64,000 nucleotides of DNA from an uncultured Opitutaceae bacterium (GTDB lineage: Bacteria > Verrucomicrobiota > Verrucomicrobiia > Opitutales > Opitutaceae), in contig CAIWXW010000109.1 of assembly GCA_903916755.1 (NCBI GenBank), positions 51,092 to 115,091 on the forward strand, written 5' to 3'. Made by a program: the position numbers and the translations under genes. The notes below the pieces were generated by a model that did no database searches, was not told where the DNA came from, and saw nothing but the letters and a program-made list of their open reading frames with translations. The stretch's first letter is position 1; each line of letters begins with the position of its first letter. Shown piece by piece: positions 36,514-46,600 of this stretch.

Positions 36514-38465
36514 GAGTGGCCCTCCTCGTGTTCGATGTGAAGGTGGTAACCCTCGTTGCCCTCCAGCGACCAGAGATAGACCGAAACGACCATGATAAGC
36601 GCGCCCACGAGCGTCGTGGCCAGCTTGGTCCCGACGATCACGTGCGGGTCGGGGTTGGCGTCGACGATGGCGATGCCGATCGCGCCGATCAGGATGCCGC
36701 AGGAGGCGAAGAACGGGTAGATCGACTGGTGGGGCATGTGGATCCCGCCGTGCGCGGCCTCGGCCGCGGCGTGGGCGGCGTCGGTCTTGGCGACCTCGGC
36801 CTGGTGATGCTTCGCGTACCACCACTGGTCGCGCGCCTCCACCTGCGGGATGACCGCGTAGTTATATTCCGGCGGCGGGTTCGGCAGGCTCCACTCGAGC
36901 GTGCGCGCGTCCCACGGATCGCGGCCGACGCGCTCCCCCTTGAAGTAGGTGTAGAGCATCACGCCGAAGTAGATCGCGACGCCCACGCCGAGAATGAAGG
37001 CGCCGATGGTCGCGACCAGGTTGCCCTGGTTCCAGCCCATGTTGCCGTCGTAGGTGAACGTGCGGCGGGGCATGCCGTTCAGGCCGATGAAGTGCATCGG
37101 GAAAAACGTGACGTTGAAGCCGGTGAAGATGACCCAGAAGGACAGCTTGCCCCAGAACTCGTTGATCTTCCGGCCGAACATCAGGGGAAACCAGTAGTGG
37201 ATGCCGGCCAGGAGGGCGAAGAGGGAGCCGCCGATCAGCACGTAGTGGAAGTGGGCCACGACGAAGTAGCTATTGTGCTGCTGCGAGTCGGCCGGGGCGG
37301 CCGAGTGCATGATGCCGGAGAAGCCGCCGAGCATGAAGAGCCAGATGAACCCGAGGGCGAACATCATCGGGGTCCGCATCTGCAGGCGTCCGTTCCACAT
37401 CGTGCCGATCCAGTTGAAGATCTTGACGCCGGTCGGGACCGCGATCGCCATGGTGGTGAAGGCGAAGGCCGTCGTGCCCATCGTGCCCATGCCGGTCGTG
37501 AACATGTGGTGGCTCCAGACGCCGAACCCGAGGAAGCCGATCGACGCGCCCGAGAAGACGACGATCGGGTAGCCAAAGAGGGGCTTGCGGGAGAAGGTGG
37601 GCAGGATCTCCGAGATGATGCCCATGCCCGGGAGGATCAGGATGTACACCTCGGGATGGCCGAAGACCCAGAAGAGGTGGGTCCAGAGGATCGGCATGCC
37701 GCCGTTGGAGACCTCGAAGAAGTTCGTGCCGAACAGGCGGTCCATCATCAGCTCCACCAGGGCGATGGTGATCGCGGGGAAGGCCAGGACGATCAGGAAG
37801 GCCGTGACCAGCGTCATCCAGGTGAAGACCGGCAGCCGCATCATGGTCATGCCCGGGGCCCGCAGGTTGATGATCGTGATGATGAAGTTGAGCGAGGCGG
37901 CGATCGAGGCGACGCCGAGGAGTTGGATGCCCATCACCCACATGTCGAGCGCGTGGCCGGGCGTGTAGGTCCGGGTGCTGAGCGGGGTGTAGCTGAACCA
38001 GCCCGCGTCCGGGGCGCCGCTCTTCAGGAACCAGCCGAGGTTGATGACGATCGCGCCGGCCACGAAGGTCCAGAACGAGAAGGCGTTGAGCCGGGGGAAG
38101 GCCACGTCGCGCGCGCCGATCTGCAGCGGCATGATGTAGTTGAAGAACGCGGCCGAGAGCGGCATGACGGCGAGGAAGATCATCGTCGTCGCGTGCATCG
38201 TGAACATCTCGTTGTACTGCGTCGCCGTCAGCACGTGGTTGTTCGGGACCGCCAGCTGGAGGCGGATCAGGAGGGCCTCCACGCCGCCGACCAGGAAGAA
38301 GAACAGGGCGGCGATCCCGTAGAGGAAGCCGATCCGCTTGTGGTCGACCGTGGTCAGCCAGCTGATCAGGCCCGTCTTGGCCTCCGGACGCCAGAGAACG
38401 AGCGACTTGGGCGCGGCGTGATCCTCCCGGCCCAGAAAATCGGATTTAGCAACTGTGTCGGCCAT
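36510..38465 (-). CDS. coxA: Cytochrome c oxidase subunit I, extended
   Basis: This is the heme-copper catalytic subunit: 651 residues with twelve core helices and a C-terminal extension holding two more. WVFGHPEVYILILPGMG carries the CuB His and the His-Tyr crosslink plus the Glu of A1-type oxidases. GVWSHHMFTTGMG has the CuB His pair. HFHYVLIGGS gives the heme a and a3 His. The extension contains a His/Ala-rich linker and two final hydrophobic segments, a length typical of caa3-type subunit I. It is coupled to coxC. Confidence 0.95.
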   Translation of the reverse strand: MADTVAKSDFLGREDHAAPKSLVLWRPEAKTGLISWLTTVDHKRIGFLYGIAALFFFLVGGVEALLIRLQLAVPNNHVLTATQYNEMFTMHATTMIFLAVMPLSAAFFNYIMPLQIGARDVAFPRLNAFSFWTFVAGAIVINLGWFLKSGAPDAGWFSYTPLSTRTYTPGHALDMWVMGIQLLGVASIAASLNFIITIINLRAPGMTMMRLPVFTWMTLVTAFLIVLAFPAITIALVELMMDRLFGTNFFEVSNGGMPILWTHLFWVFGHPEVYILILPGMGIISEILPTFSRKPLFGYPIVVFSGASIGFLGFGVWSHHMFTTGMGTMGTTAFAFTTMAIAVPTGVKIFNWIGTMWNGRLQMRTPMMFALGFIWLFMLGGFSGIMHSAAPADSQQHNSYFVVAHFHYVLIGGSLFALLAGIHYWFPLMFGRKINEFWGKLSFWVIFTGFNVTFFPMHFIGLNGMPRRTFTYDGNMGWNQGNLVATIGAFILGVGVAIYFGVMLYTYFKGERVGRDPWDARTLEWSLPNPPPEYNYAVIPQVEARDQWWYAKHHQAEVAKTDAAHAAAEAAHGGIHMPHQSIYPFFASCGILIGAIGIAIVDANPDPHVIVGTKLATTLVGALIMVVSVYLWSLEGNEGYHLHIEHEEGHS

Positions 38466-38480
38466 GGGTTTAAATAGGGA

Positions 38481-39725
38481 TTACTTCAGGCTGCGAAGGA
38501 ACGCGACCAGGGCGACTTCGTCGTCCGAGGTGAGCGAGATGTGGTTAACCAGATAGCCCTCGACCCACATCTTGTTGCCCGGCTTGACCAGGCTCGGGTT
38601 GTGGATCCAGCGCTGGAGCTGCTCGGCGTTGTTCTCGAGGAGCCCGCCGGCGATGGTGGTGCGGGCGCCCACGTGCGTCAGGTCCGGTCCGCGGACGCCG
38701 ACGGCGGAGGCCACGCCGCGGATGGTGTGGCAGACGATGCAGGTCTTGGCCGCGAAGAGCGCCTTGCCCTGGGCGATCAGCGCCGCGTCCTCATCCTTCT
38801 CGGGAAACTGCTTGGCGCGCCAGGCATCGAGCGGGGCCACGTCCAGCTGATCGCCGGCCGTGAAGCCCATTTCGTTCTGCTGGAAGGTGCGCAGGGAGGC
38901 GAACTGGGCCTTGGGGGCCGCGCTGTCCGCGATGGCCACCTGCCGGGCCGGCTGCTTCTGGTTGGCCAGCCAGTCGGCGAAATCCTTGGCGTCGAGGGCG
39001 ATCACGCGGAACCGCATGACGGCATGGGACTCGCCGCAGAACTCGGCGCACTGGCCCCAGTAATAACCGGGATGGTCGGCCTCCAGCCAGAGGAGATTCG
39101 CGCGGGCGGGGATCATGTCGACCTTGCCGGCCAGTTTCGGGACCCAAAAGCTGTGCATCACGTCCACGCTGCGCAGGTCGATGTGGACCGGGCGGCCCGC
39201 GGGGATCACCAGCTCGTTGCCGGTCGTGACCACGCCGGCGCCGGGGATCTGCTCGTTCGGATATTCGAACTTGAACCACCATTGGTAGCCGGTCGCCGTG
39301 ACCGTGTAGGCATTGGCCTTCTCGGCCGCCGGGACATCATAGGTATAGCTGATTCCCTTGAAGGTGGGGAAGGCGATGATCGCCAGGGCGAAGACGGAGG
39401 CGGCGATCAGGCCGATTTCGATGAAGGGATTGCCGTGGCCCTGCGGCGGCGGCTCGACGTGCTCATCCGCCTCCGTGCGGGCTTTGAACTTGAAGGTCGC
39501 GTAGGCCAGGATGCTGCCAACGATGATGAAGATGACCAGCGTGACCCAGCAGGTCACCAGAAACAGGCTCAGCTGGGTCCGCGCCACCGGTCCCTCGACC
39601 GCCATCGCGGACTGGCGGCCATCCAGGCGCATCCATTGGCAGCCGGAGAGCAGCAGGAGGCCGGACAGCGCCAGGGCGCAACGGCCCCAAGGGGCGGAAG
39701 TTAGGAAAAAAGTGGGACGACGCAT
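38481..39725 (-). CDS. coxB: Cytochrome c oxidase subunit II with fused cytochrome c (caa3)
   Basis: This 414-residue lipoprotein-like protein has lipobox LLLLSGC, two transmembrane helices, the aromatic electron-entry region YQWWFKFEYP, the CuA site CAEFCGESHAVMRF, and a C-terminal cytochrome c domain with heme motif CIVCH and an axial-Met candidate in GNKMWVEGYL. Fusion of a cytochrome c makes the complex caa3-type, so no separate cytochrome c is needed for electron input. It is the first gene of the operon. Confidence 0.94.
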   Translation of the reverse strand: MRRPTFFLTSAPWGRCALALSGLLLLSGCQWMRLDGRQSAMAVEGPVARTQLSLFLVTCWVTLVIFIIVGSILAYATFKFKARTEADEHVEPPPQGHGNPFIEIGLIAASVFALAIIAFPTFKGISYTYDVPAAEKANAYTVTATGYQWWFKFEYPNEQIPGAGVVTTGNELVIPAGRPVHIDLRSVDVMHSFWVPKLAGKVDMIPARANLLWLEADHPGYYWGQCAEFCGESHAVMRFRVIALDAKDFADWLANQKQPARQVAIADSAAPKAQFASLRTFQQNEMGFTAGDQLDVAPLDAWRAKQFPEKDEDAALIAQGKALFAAKTCIVCHTIRGVASAVGVRGPDLTHVGARTTIAGGLLENNAEQLQRWIHNPSLVKPGNKMWVEGYLVNHISLTSDDEVALVAFLRSLK

Positions 39726-39794
39726 GGAGACACTGGAGGGACGTTATGAGCAGCTGCGGCATTCGCCAAGCTCCCATGAGAATTCGCGAACGAC

Positions 39795-39813
39795 AGGGCT
39801 CTTTTCAAGCCCT
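39795..39813. repeat. Hairpin in the coxB / copper-protein intergenic region
   Basis: AGGGCT (39795-39800) and AGCCCT (39808-39813) form a 6-bp inverted repeat around a 7-nt loop, in the 187-bp divergent region between coxB and the plastocyanin-like gene. It could be an operator for one or both. Nothing else is recognisable in this region. Confidence 0.3.
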
Positions 39814-39912
39814 ATTACAGCATTTCTCCCACCTCGGCGGCCCAAGTGCAATGTCGGCGGATGACGGCCACCGACTATTAACCTGCCTGCGCTCTCCATT
39901 AGCGGAGGATTC

Positions 39913-40452
39913 ATGGGATCCAAGAGGTTGCATCCTCCCCCCGCCCCGGCCACGGTCCGCGGCGTGAAAAAGTCCCTCCTGGCCCTCTCTCTTCTCCTCG
40001 GCGCCGGCTTCCTGGCCGGCTGCGGTCCCCAGCAGGCCGCCGCACCGGCCGCGCCGGAAGCCCCGTCCGGTCCGCGGGTCATCGCCCTTTCGGCCGCCGA
40101 CAACATGAAGTTCAGCGAGGAGGCGATCACGGCCAAGCCGGGCGAGGCGCTCAAGGTCACCCTGACCAACCTGGGCTCGCTGCCCAAGGAATCGATGGCG
40201 CACAACTGGGTGCTCCTGAAGGCCGGCGCCGACGCCGGCGCGTTCTCGGCCGCCGCCATATCCGCCAAGGACTCCGGCTATATGCCCCCCGCCTTGCAGG
40301 GCCAGGTGGTGGCGCACATCCCGATGCAGGGGCCGCACCAGACCGGCGAGGTCGAGTTCACCGCGCCCACCGCCCCCGGCGACTACCCCTATCTCTGCAC
40401 CTTTCCGGCCCATTACCAGGTCGGCATGCACGGCGTCCTGACCGTGAAATAA
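39913..40452 (+). CDS. Azurin/plastocyanin-like blue copper lipoprotein
   Basis: This protein has a lipobox (GAGFLAGC) and a cupredoxin domain with type 1 copper ligands: His in MAHNWVLLK, then Cys, His and Met in the loop YLCTFPAHYQVGM. Conserved Gly/Pro and Asn in LTNLGSLP are typical of azurin-like folds. It likely shuttles electrons to the caa3 oxidase encoded divergently. The ATG at 39913 has a good GGAGGA 4-5 nt upstream but gives a long n-region; the GTG at 39964 yields a more usual signal peptide (VKKSLLALSLLLGAGFLAGC). Confidence 0.9.
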   Translation: MGSKRLHPPPAPATVRGVKKSLLALSLLLGAGFLAGCGPQQAAAPAAPEAPSGPRVIALSAADNMKFSEEAITAKPGEALKVTLTNLGSLPKESMAHNWVLLKAGADAGAFSAAAISAKDSGYMPPALQGQVVAHIPMQGPHQTGEVEFTAPTAPGDYPYLCTFPAHYQVGMHGVLTVK

Positions 40453-40493
40453 AAAGGTTGGAGGTGGGTACCGGTAGGCTCCAGCCTCCGCCG

Positions 40494-41279
40494 ATGCCCA
40501 CCACCGTCTTCACGATCGCCAACCAAAAGGGAGGCGTCGGCAAGACCACCACGGCAGTCAACCTCGCTTCCGCGCTGGCGGAAATGGGCGTCCCCACCCT
40601 TCTGATCGATCTGGATCCCCAGGCCAATGCGACGAGCGCCCTGGGGGTCGAAAAGCAGGAGGGCCGCAGCCTGTACGGCGCCCTTCGGGGAGAGGGCACC
40701 GCCCTGGCCATGGTCACCCCGACTGGCCAGGACGGGCTCGCCCTGATCCCGAGCGAGGAGGACCTGGCGGCGGCGGAGATCGAGCTGGCCCAGATGGACA
40801 ACTACCTCCTCAAGCTCCGGGCAGTGCTCGCCCCGGTCCGCGCGACCGAGGCCTACCGGGCCATCATCATCGACTGCCCGCCGGCCCTGGGGATGCTGTC
40901 CATGAACAGCCTGGCCGCGGCCGACTACCTCCTGATCACGCTGCAGTGTGAATACATGGCGCTCGAGGGTCTGGGCCAGATCCTGCGCAACGTCGACCGG
41001 CTGAAGTCGGCGGGCGTGAACGCGGCGCTCGAGCTCGGCGGGGTCGTCATGACCATGTTCGATGCGCGCACCAACCTCTCGCGCCAGGTGGTCGACGAGG
41101 TGAAGCAGCACCTGCCGGAGAAGATCTTCGAGACGGTGATCCCGCGCACGGTCCGCCTGAGCGAGGCGCCGAGCTTCGGGAAGACCATCTTCGCCTATGA
41201 CCCGAACGGCACCGGCGCCGTGGCCTACCGCAACCTCGCCCGCGAAATCGCCCGGCGTTTCGGCCTCAAGTCCGCCTGA
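40494..41279 (+). CDS. parA: ParA/Soj chromosome partitioning ATPase
   Basis: This 261-residue protein has the deviant Walker A KGGVGKTTTAVNLA, LIDLDPQANATSALG (Walker A'), YRAIIIDCPPALGMLS (Walker B) and the Soj-specific tail GKTIFAYDPNGTGAVAYRNLAREIA. It binds DNA non-specifically in the ATP form and drives origin segregation with ParB. No parB is next to it: the next genes are ABC-2 permeases on the same strand, 13 bp away. A further upstream in-frame start (40458) is unlikely. Confidence 0.92.
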   Translation: MPTTVFTIANQKGGVGKTTTAVNLASALAEMGVPTLLIDLDPQANATSALGVEKQEGRSLYGALRGEGTALAMVTPTGQDGLALIPSEEDLAAAEIELAQMDNYLLKLRAVLAPVRATEAYRAIIIDCPPALGMLSMNSLAAADYLLITLQCEYMALEGLGQILRNVDRLKSAGVNAALELGGVVMTMFDARTNLSRQVVDEVKQHLPEKIFETVIPRTVRLSEAPSFGKTIFAYDPNGTGAVAYRNLAREIARRFGLKSA

Positions 41280-41292
41280 GGGCGGGTGCGTC

Positions 41293-42102
41293 ATGCTGGC
41301 CGGGGTCAACAAATACCGCCACGCCTTCCTGGTGGGGCTGCAGAGCAGCCTCGTCTACCGCTGGAACTTCGCGGTCCGGGGCTTCTTCTCCCTCTTCCAG
41401 CTGGTCCTGGTCTTCATCCTCTGGGGCGCGGCCTACGCGGGATCGGCCCGGATCGGCGGCTTCGATTTCAGCCAGACCGTCACCTATTTCACCACGATCC
41501 TGGTCCTCAACTTCTTCGTCGGGGCCTTCAATGAGGACTACCAGATCAGCGAGGAGATCCGCAACGGCCTGATCAACCAGTTCCTGCTCAAGCCCATCAA
41601 CTACTTCCTCTACCGGCTGAGCATCTTCTCCTCGGCCCGGGTGGTCTCCGGCGCCCTGGTCCTGCTGCCGCTGGCGCTGGTCCTGCCGCTGCTGCACCAC
41701 CACCTCGTCTGGCCGCACGAGGCGTGGCGCTTCGTCCTGGCCGTGCCCGCCCTCCTGCTGTCGGCCCTCGTCCAGTTCACGATCGCCTACTGCTTCGGCC
41801 TGCTGACCTTCTGGTTCCTGGAAATCCAGGGCTTCGTCATCCTGTCGATGGCGGTGGAGTCGGTCCTGGGCGGGCAGATCTTCCCCCTCGACCTGATGCC
41901 GGCGGGACTCTTCCACGTCGCGCAATACCTCCCGTTCTACTACCAGATGTATTTTCCCGCCGCGATCCTCACTGGCCGCATCGGCCTTGTCGCCACCGAG
42001 CGCGGGCTCGGCCTCGAGCTCGCCTGGGCCGCGATCCTCCTCGGCCTCGCGCAGCTCCTCTGGACCCGCGGCCTGCGCCGTCACACCGCCGTCGGCGGCT
42101 GA
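41293..42102 (+). CDS. ABC-2 type transport permease (first of pair)
   Basis: This 269-residue membrane protein has six hydrophobic segments. NGLINQFLLKPINYFLYRLSIFS and FGLLTFWFLEIQGFVILSMAVESVLGGQIFPLDLMP are characteristic of the ABC2_membrane_6 (COG4587-type) permeases, which act with a second permease and a separate ATPase. Substrate unknown. It is 5 bp upstream of the second permease. No ABC ATPase is adjacent. Confidence 0.85.
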   Translation: MLAGVNKYRHAFLVGLQSSLVYRWNFAVRGFFSLFQLVLVFILWGAAYAGSARIGGFDFSQTVTYFTTILVLNFFVGAFNEDYQISEEIRNGLINQFLLKPINYFLYRLSIFSSARVVSGALVLLPLALVLPLLHHHLVWPHEAWRFVLAVPALLLSALVQFTIAYCFGLLTFWFLEIQGFVILSMAVESVLGGQIFPLDLMPAGLFHVAQYLPFYYQMYFPAAILTGRIGLVATERGLGLELAWAAILLGLAQLLWTRGLRRHTAVGG

Positions 42103-42106
42103 TCCC

Positions 42107-42901
42107 ATGGCCCTCGCCGCCTACCTTCGCGTCTGGCTCGCCTCCGCCCGGTACTCCGTGGTGCGGACCCTCATGTTCCGGGGCGACTTCTTCATCTGGT
42201 CGATGGTGGAGCTCTTCTGGATGGCCGTGAACCTCCTTCTGATCACGGTGATCTACCAGCACACCGACTCGATCGCGGGCTGGAGCGAGTACGAGATGCT
42301 GCTCCTGGTCGGCACGGCGATGCTGATCCAGCGGCTCCTGATGGGCTTCTTCTGGAGCAGCCTTTTTGAAATGGGGCGCAACGTCCGGACCGGCGCCTTC
42401 GACTTCTTCCTCGCGCAGCCCGGGCATCCCCTGTTCATGGCCTCGACCCGCAAGCTCGACCTCGACGGGCTGCTCAATTCCTTCATCGCGGGCGGAGTCG
42501 TGATCTACGCGGCGCACCGGCTGGGCCTCCATCCCTCTGTCTTCGACATCGCGCTCTACGCCGGCCTGGTCGTCGCCGGGCTGGCGGTGCACTACAGCAT
42601 CCTCGTCCTCACCATGTCGCTCTCCTTCTGGCTCAAGAGCGCCCAGAACATCGAGGGCAGCTATTTCACCATCGCCGAGTTCTCGCGGCTGCCCCGCGAG
42701 GCCTTCCGCGGCATTGCCAGCGTCGCCTTCGTCTGGGTGCTCCCGGCGGTGGTGGTGGGCAACGCGCCCGCGCGCACGCTGCTCCACGGCTTTCAGCCCT
42801 GGTGGGCGCTCTGGCTGGTGGGGGCCGCGGCCGGCTGGGTCTCGCTCGCCGTCTTCGTCTTCAACCGCGGCCTGCGCCAGTATTCCAGCGCGTCGTCCTG
42901 A
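42107..42901 (+). CDS. ABC-2 type transport permease (second of pair)
   Basis: This 264-residue permease has six hydrophobic segments, with the DUF990/COG3694-like signature MLLLVGTAMLIQRLLMGFFWSSLFEMGRNVRTGAFDFFLAQPGHPLF shortened here to its key parts RTGAFDFFLAQP and GSYFTIAEFSRLPREAF. It is probably a heterodimer with the preceding gene. Substrate is unknown. rnc begins 13 bp downstream. Confidence 0.85.
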   Translation: MALAAYLRVWLASARYSVVRTLMFRGDFFIWSMVELFWMAVNLLLITVIYQHTDSIAGWSEYEMLLLVGTAMLIQRLLMGFFWSSLFEMGRNVRTGAFDFFLAQPGHPLFMASTRKLDLDGLLNSFIAGGVVIYAAHRLGLHPSVFDIALYAGLVVAGLAVHYSILVLTMSLSFWLKSAQNIEGSYFTIAEFSRLPREAFRGIASVAFVWVLPAVVVGNAPARTLLHGFQPWWALWLVGAAAGWVSLAVFVFNRGLRQYSSASS

Positions 42902-42914
42902 GCGTCCCGCCGCC

Positions 42915-43613
42915 GTGTCCTCCCTCCCGCCGGATCGCCTGGGCTACGTCTTCCAAAATCCCGGCCTGCGCGCGCGGGCCCTGACCCACCTCTCCTTCCT
43001 CCCGGAGCATCCGGCCGAGACGGAAGCCAACCAGCGCCTGGAGTTCCTGGGCGACGCCGTCCTGCAGCTGATCCTGACCGAGGCCCTCTACCGCCTCTAT
43101 CCCGGGGAGCGCGAGGGAGTACTGAGCAAAAGGCGCGCGGCCCTGGCCAACGGCGCCTTCCTCGCCGGACTCGCCCGCGAGCTCGGCGTCCCGGCGGAGC
43201 TCCGGCTCGGCGCGAGCGAGGCGGCGGCCGGCGGCCGCGACAAGCCCGCCGCGCTTGAGGACGCCTTCGAGGCGCTGGTCGGCGCCGTCTATCTGGATAG
43301 CGACCTCGCGACGGCCCGCCGCGTCGTCCTCGGCTGGTATGGCGACCTCGCCGCCCGGCTCGGCGCCGTCGAGGCCGGCGAGAATCCGAAGGGGCGGCTG
43401 CAGGAGCGGATCCAGCCGGAGCACGGCAACGAGGCCCTGGCCTACGACGTCGCCGCGATCGACGGCGCCGACCACGCGCGAATCTACGAGGTCGCGGTCC
43501 GGCTGCACGGGCGGGAACTGGGCCGCGGCCGCGGTCCCTCCAAGAAGCTCGCCGAGGAAGCCGCCGCGCGCGCGGCCCTGGCGGCGCTGGAAAATCAGCC
43601 GTCTCCGGAGTAG
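42915..43613 (+). CDS. rnc: Ribonuclease III
   Basis: RNase III cleaves double-stranded RNA, for example in rRNA precursors. The 232-residue protein has the signature QRLEFLGDAVLQLILTEALY with catalytic acidic residues, RAALANGAFLAG, and a second acidic set in EDAFEALVGAVYLDSD. A C-terminal dsRNA-binding domain ends GRGPSKKLAEEAAARAALAAL. The start is a GTG at 42915 giving MSSLPPDRLGYVFQNPGL-type N-terminus. It precedes mfd by 11 bp. Confidence 0.94.
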   Translation: MSSLPPDRLGYVFQNPGLRARALTHLSFLPEHPAETEANQRLEFLGDAVLQLILTEALYRLYPGEREGVLSKRRAALANGAFLAGLARELGVPAELRLGASEAAAGGRDKPAALEDAFEALVGAVYLDSDLATARRVVLGWYGDLAARLGAVEAGENPKGRLQERIQPEHGNEALAYDVAAIDGADHARIYEVAVRLHGRELGRGRGPSKKLAEEAAARAALAALENQPSPE

Positions 43614-43624
43614 GTTCGGCGGAC

Positions 43625-46600
43625 ATGTCGTCCCCCGCCCGCCTCAAGTTGACCGGCGTCACCGTGCCCGCCCGCGGCGCGGTGATCGCGGAGCTCGCCC
43701 AGGCCGCGCCGGCCGCGGTCTGGTTGATTGTGACCGAGGAGGCCCGCGAGGCCGAGCGGCTGGCGGAGGATCTCGCCTTCTTCCAGGCCGCGGCGGGCGG
43801 GCCGGCCGCCGCGGCGCTGGTGTTCGCCGAGTCGATGCCGGACAGCCGCGACATGCGGGAGGCGTTCGCCGCCTCCAACGACCGCCTGGCCGTCCTCTCG
43901 CGGCTGCGCGCCCTGCCGGCCGCGCCCGCCGCTCCGCCCCTTTTCATCCTCACGACGCCGGCGGCGCTCCAGCAGCCGGTGCCCGCGCTGGAGGCCTTCG
44001 CCGCCCGGGAAGTCACCCTGAACCGCGGGCAGAAGCAGTCGTTCACCGGGCTCCTCGAACAGCTGAGGGAGCTCGACTACGATGCGGAGGCGGTGTGCGA
44101 GGCGCCCGGCCACTACGCGGTGCGCGGCGGCATCATTGACGTGTACCCGGTCACGGCCACGCAGCCCTACCGGCTCGACTTTTTCGGGGACGAGCTGGAG
44201 CAGATCCGCGGCTTCGACCCGGTGACGCAGCGCTCGGGCGGTGAGTTCGCGAGCATCACGCTCTCCGCCTCGCCCCGCATCTCGTTCGATCCCGCGAAGA
44301 CCGGCTTGGCCGACTACCTGCCGGCCGCCACCCGGCTGGTCCTGATTGAGCCCGCCAGCCTCGAGCAGGCCTTCGGCTCGCTGGCGCCCGAGGGCGCGCA
44401 TGGCCTGCAGCCCCTGCTGGACCGCGCCGCGGCCGTGATCGGGATCGGCGACCTCGACGAGGCCAGCCCGCTCTGGGGCGAAGCCGGCGGCACGGAGGCG
44501 ACCTGGGACACCGAGAGCCTCGCCCACCATCGCCGCTACGCCGCCGAATCCCTGCTCGCGCAGGAGCGCCTGCAGGCCGAGGAGGAGGGCCGCCACGATT
44601 TTCTGCGGCAGGTCGCGCGCTGGCAGCAGGAGGGCTATGCCGTCGTCTTTGTCGCCGCCAAGGAGGGGGAGGAGCAGCGGCTGCGGGAGTTGCTCGCGGA
44701 GGAGCCGGGCCTCAAGGGGCTGAAGCCGCGCTTCCTGCGCGGCGGGCTGAACGAGGGCTTCCGGATGACCTTCCGCGCGGGGCCGGCCGTCGCGGGCCTT
44801 CCGGCCCGGGCCTTTGCCCTCGCCCCGGGCGCCCGCGGCCTGGTGCTGGTCACCGAGACCGAAATCTTCGGCCGGCAGCGGCCCCGGCGCACCTCGCCGC
44901 GGGCCCGCACCGTCGCGCAGCGGGCCCAGGTCGACCAGCTGTTGGATTTTTCGGAGCTGGTGGAGGGGGACTTCGTCGTCCACCTCCAGCACGGCATCGC
45001 GCTCTACCGCGGGCTGACCCGGCTGGACACGGCGCAGGGGGTGCGCGAGGTGATCTCGCTCGAGTTTGACGAGGGGGTCACGCTGCACGTCCCGCTGACG
45101 GAGTCGCACCTGATCAGCCGCTACGTGGGCCTGGCCAAGACCCGGCCGCAGCTGGGCAAGATCGGCAGCGGCCGCTGGGAGAAGGCGCGGCGCTCGGCCG
45201 AGCGCGCCACGCTTGACCTCGCGGCGGAGCTGCTGGCCGTGCAGGCCAGGCGCGAGGCGCAGCCGGGCCATGCCTTTCCGCCCGACACGCCCTGGCAAAA
45301 GGAATTCGAGGCCTCCTTTCCCTTCACCGAGACCCCGGACCAGGCGCGCGCCATCGTCGACACCAAGGAGGACATGGAGCGCACCCGGCCGATGGACCGG
45401 CTCCTCTGCGGCGACGTGGGGTTCGGGAAGACCGAGGTCGCGATCCGCGCCGCCTTCAAGGCGGTGCAGGGCGGCCGGCAGGTGGCGGTGCTCGTGCCGA
45501 CCACGGTCCTCGCCCAGCAGCACCTCAACACCTTCCGCGAGCGGATGGCCGGCTATCCGATCGCCGTTGAGATGCTGAGCCGCTTCCGCACGCCCGCGGA
45601 GCAGAAAACGATTCTGGCCGGCGCGGCGGCGGGCGGGGTGGACATCCTGATCGGCACCCACCGGCTGCTCCAGCCGGACGTGCACTTCCGCCAGCTGGGC
45701 CTGGTGATCGTCGACGAGGAGCAACGGTTCGGCGTTAAGCACAAGGAGGCGCTGAAGCGGACGCGGGAAACGGTGGACGTGCTGTCGATGAGCGCCACGC
45801 CCATCCCGCGGACCCTGTACCTGGCGATGACGGGCGCGCGCGACCTGAGCGCCATCGACACGGCGCCGGCCAACCGCCATCCGATCCAGACCATCGTCAA
45901 GACCTACGACGACAAGCTCGTGGCCGACGCGATCCGCCACGAGCTGCGCCGCGGTGGCCAGATCTTTTATCTCCACAACCGCGTCGCCTCGATCAACGCG
46001 GTCGCCGACCGGCTCCGGGCCCTGGTGCCCCAGCTCCGGGTCGGAGTCGGCCACGGGCAGATGAGCGCGGACGCCCTGGAGCGGGTCATGACGGAGTTTG
46101 TGGCGGGAATGTATGACCTGCTGGTGTGCACGACCATCATCGAGAGCGGGCTGGATATCCCCAACTGCAACACCCTGATCATAGAGGGAGCGGACCGATT
46201 CGGCCTTTCCCAGCTCTACCAGCTGCGGGGCCGGGTCGGGCGGTTCAAGCACCAGGCCTATGCCTACCTCCTCCTCCATCGTCACACCCATGTGATGGAC
46301 GTCGCCCGCCGGCGGCTCGCCGCCCTCCGCCAGCATACGCAACCGGGGGCCGGGTTCCGCATTGCTATGCGGGACTTGGAGTTGCGCGGGGCCGGCAACC
46401 TCCTCGGCGCTGAGCAGAGCGGCCATATCGTCGGGGTCGGCTTCGAGCTCTATTGCCAGCTCCTGCGCCAGTCCGTCGCCCGGCTGAAGGGGGACAAGAC
46501 CGCCGCCCTGGTCCGCGCCAGCGTTAAGCTGGATTTCGTCATCGTCGGGGAAGGCAGCCCGGAGGGGTCCGGGCCGGTTCGCGGCCGGCATGAGGACAGC

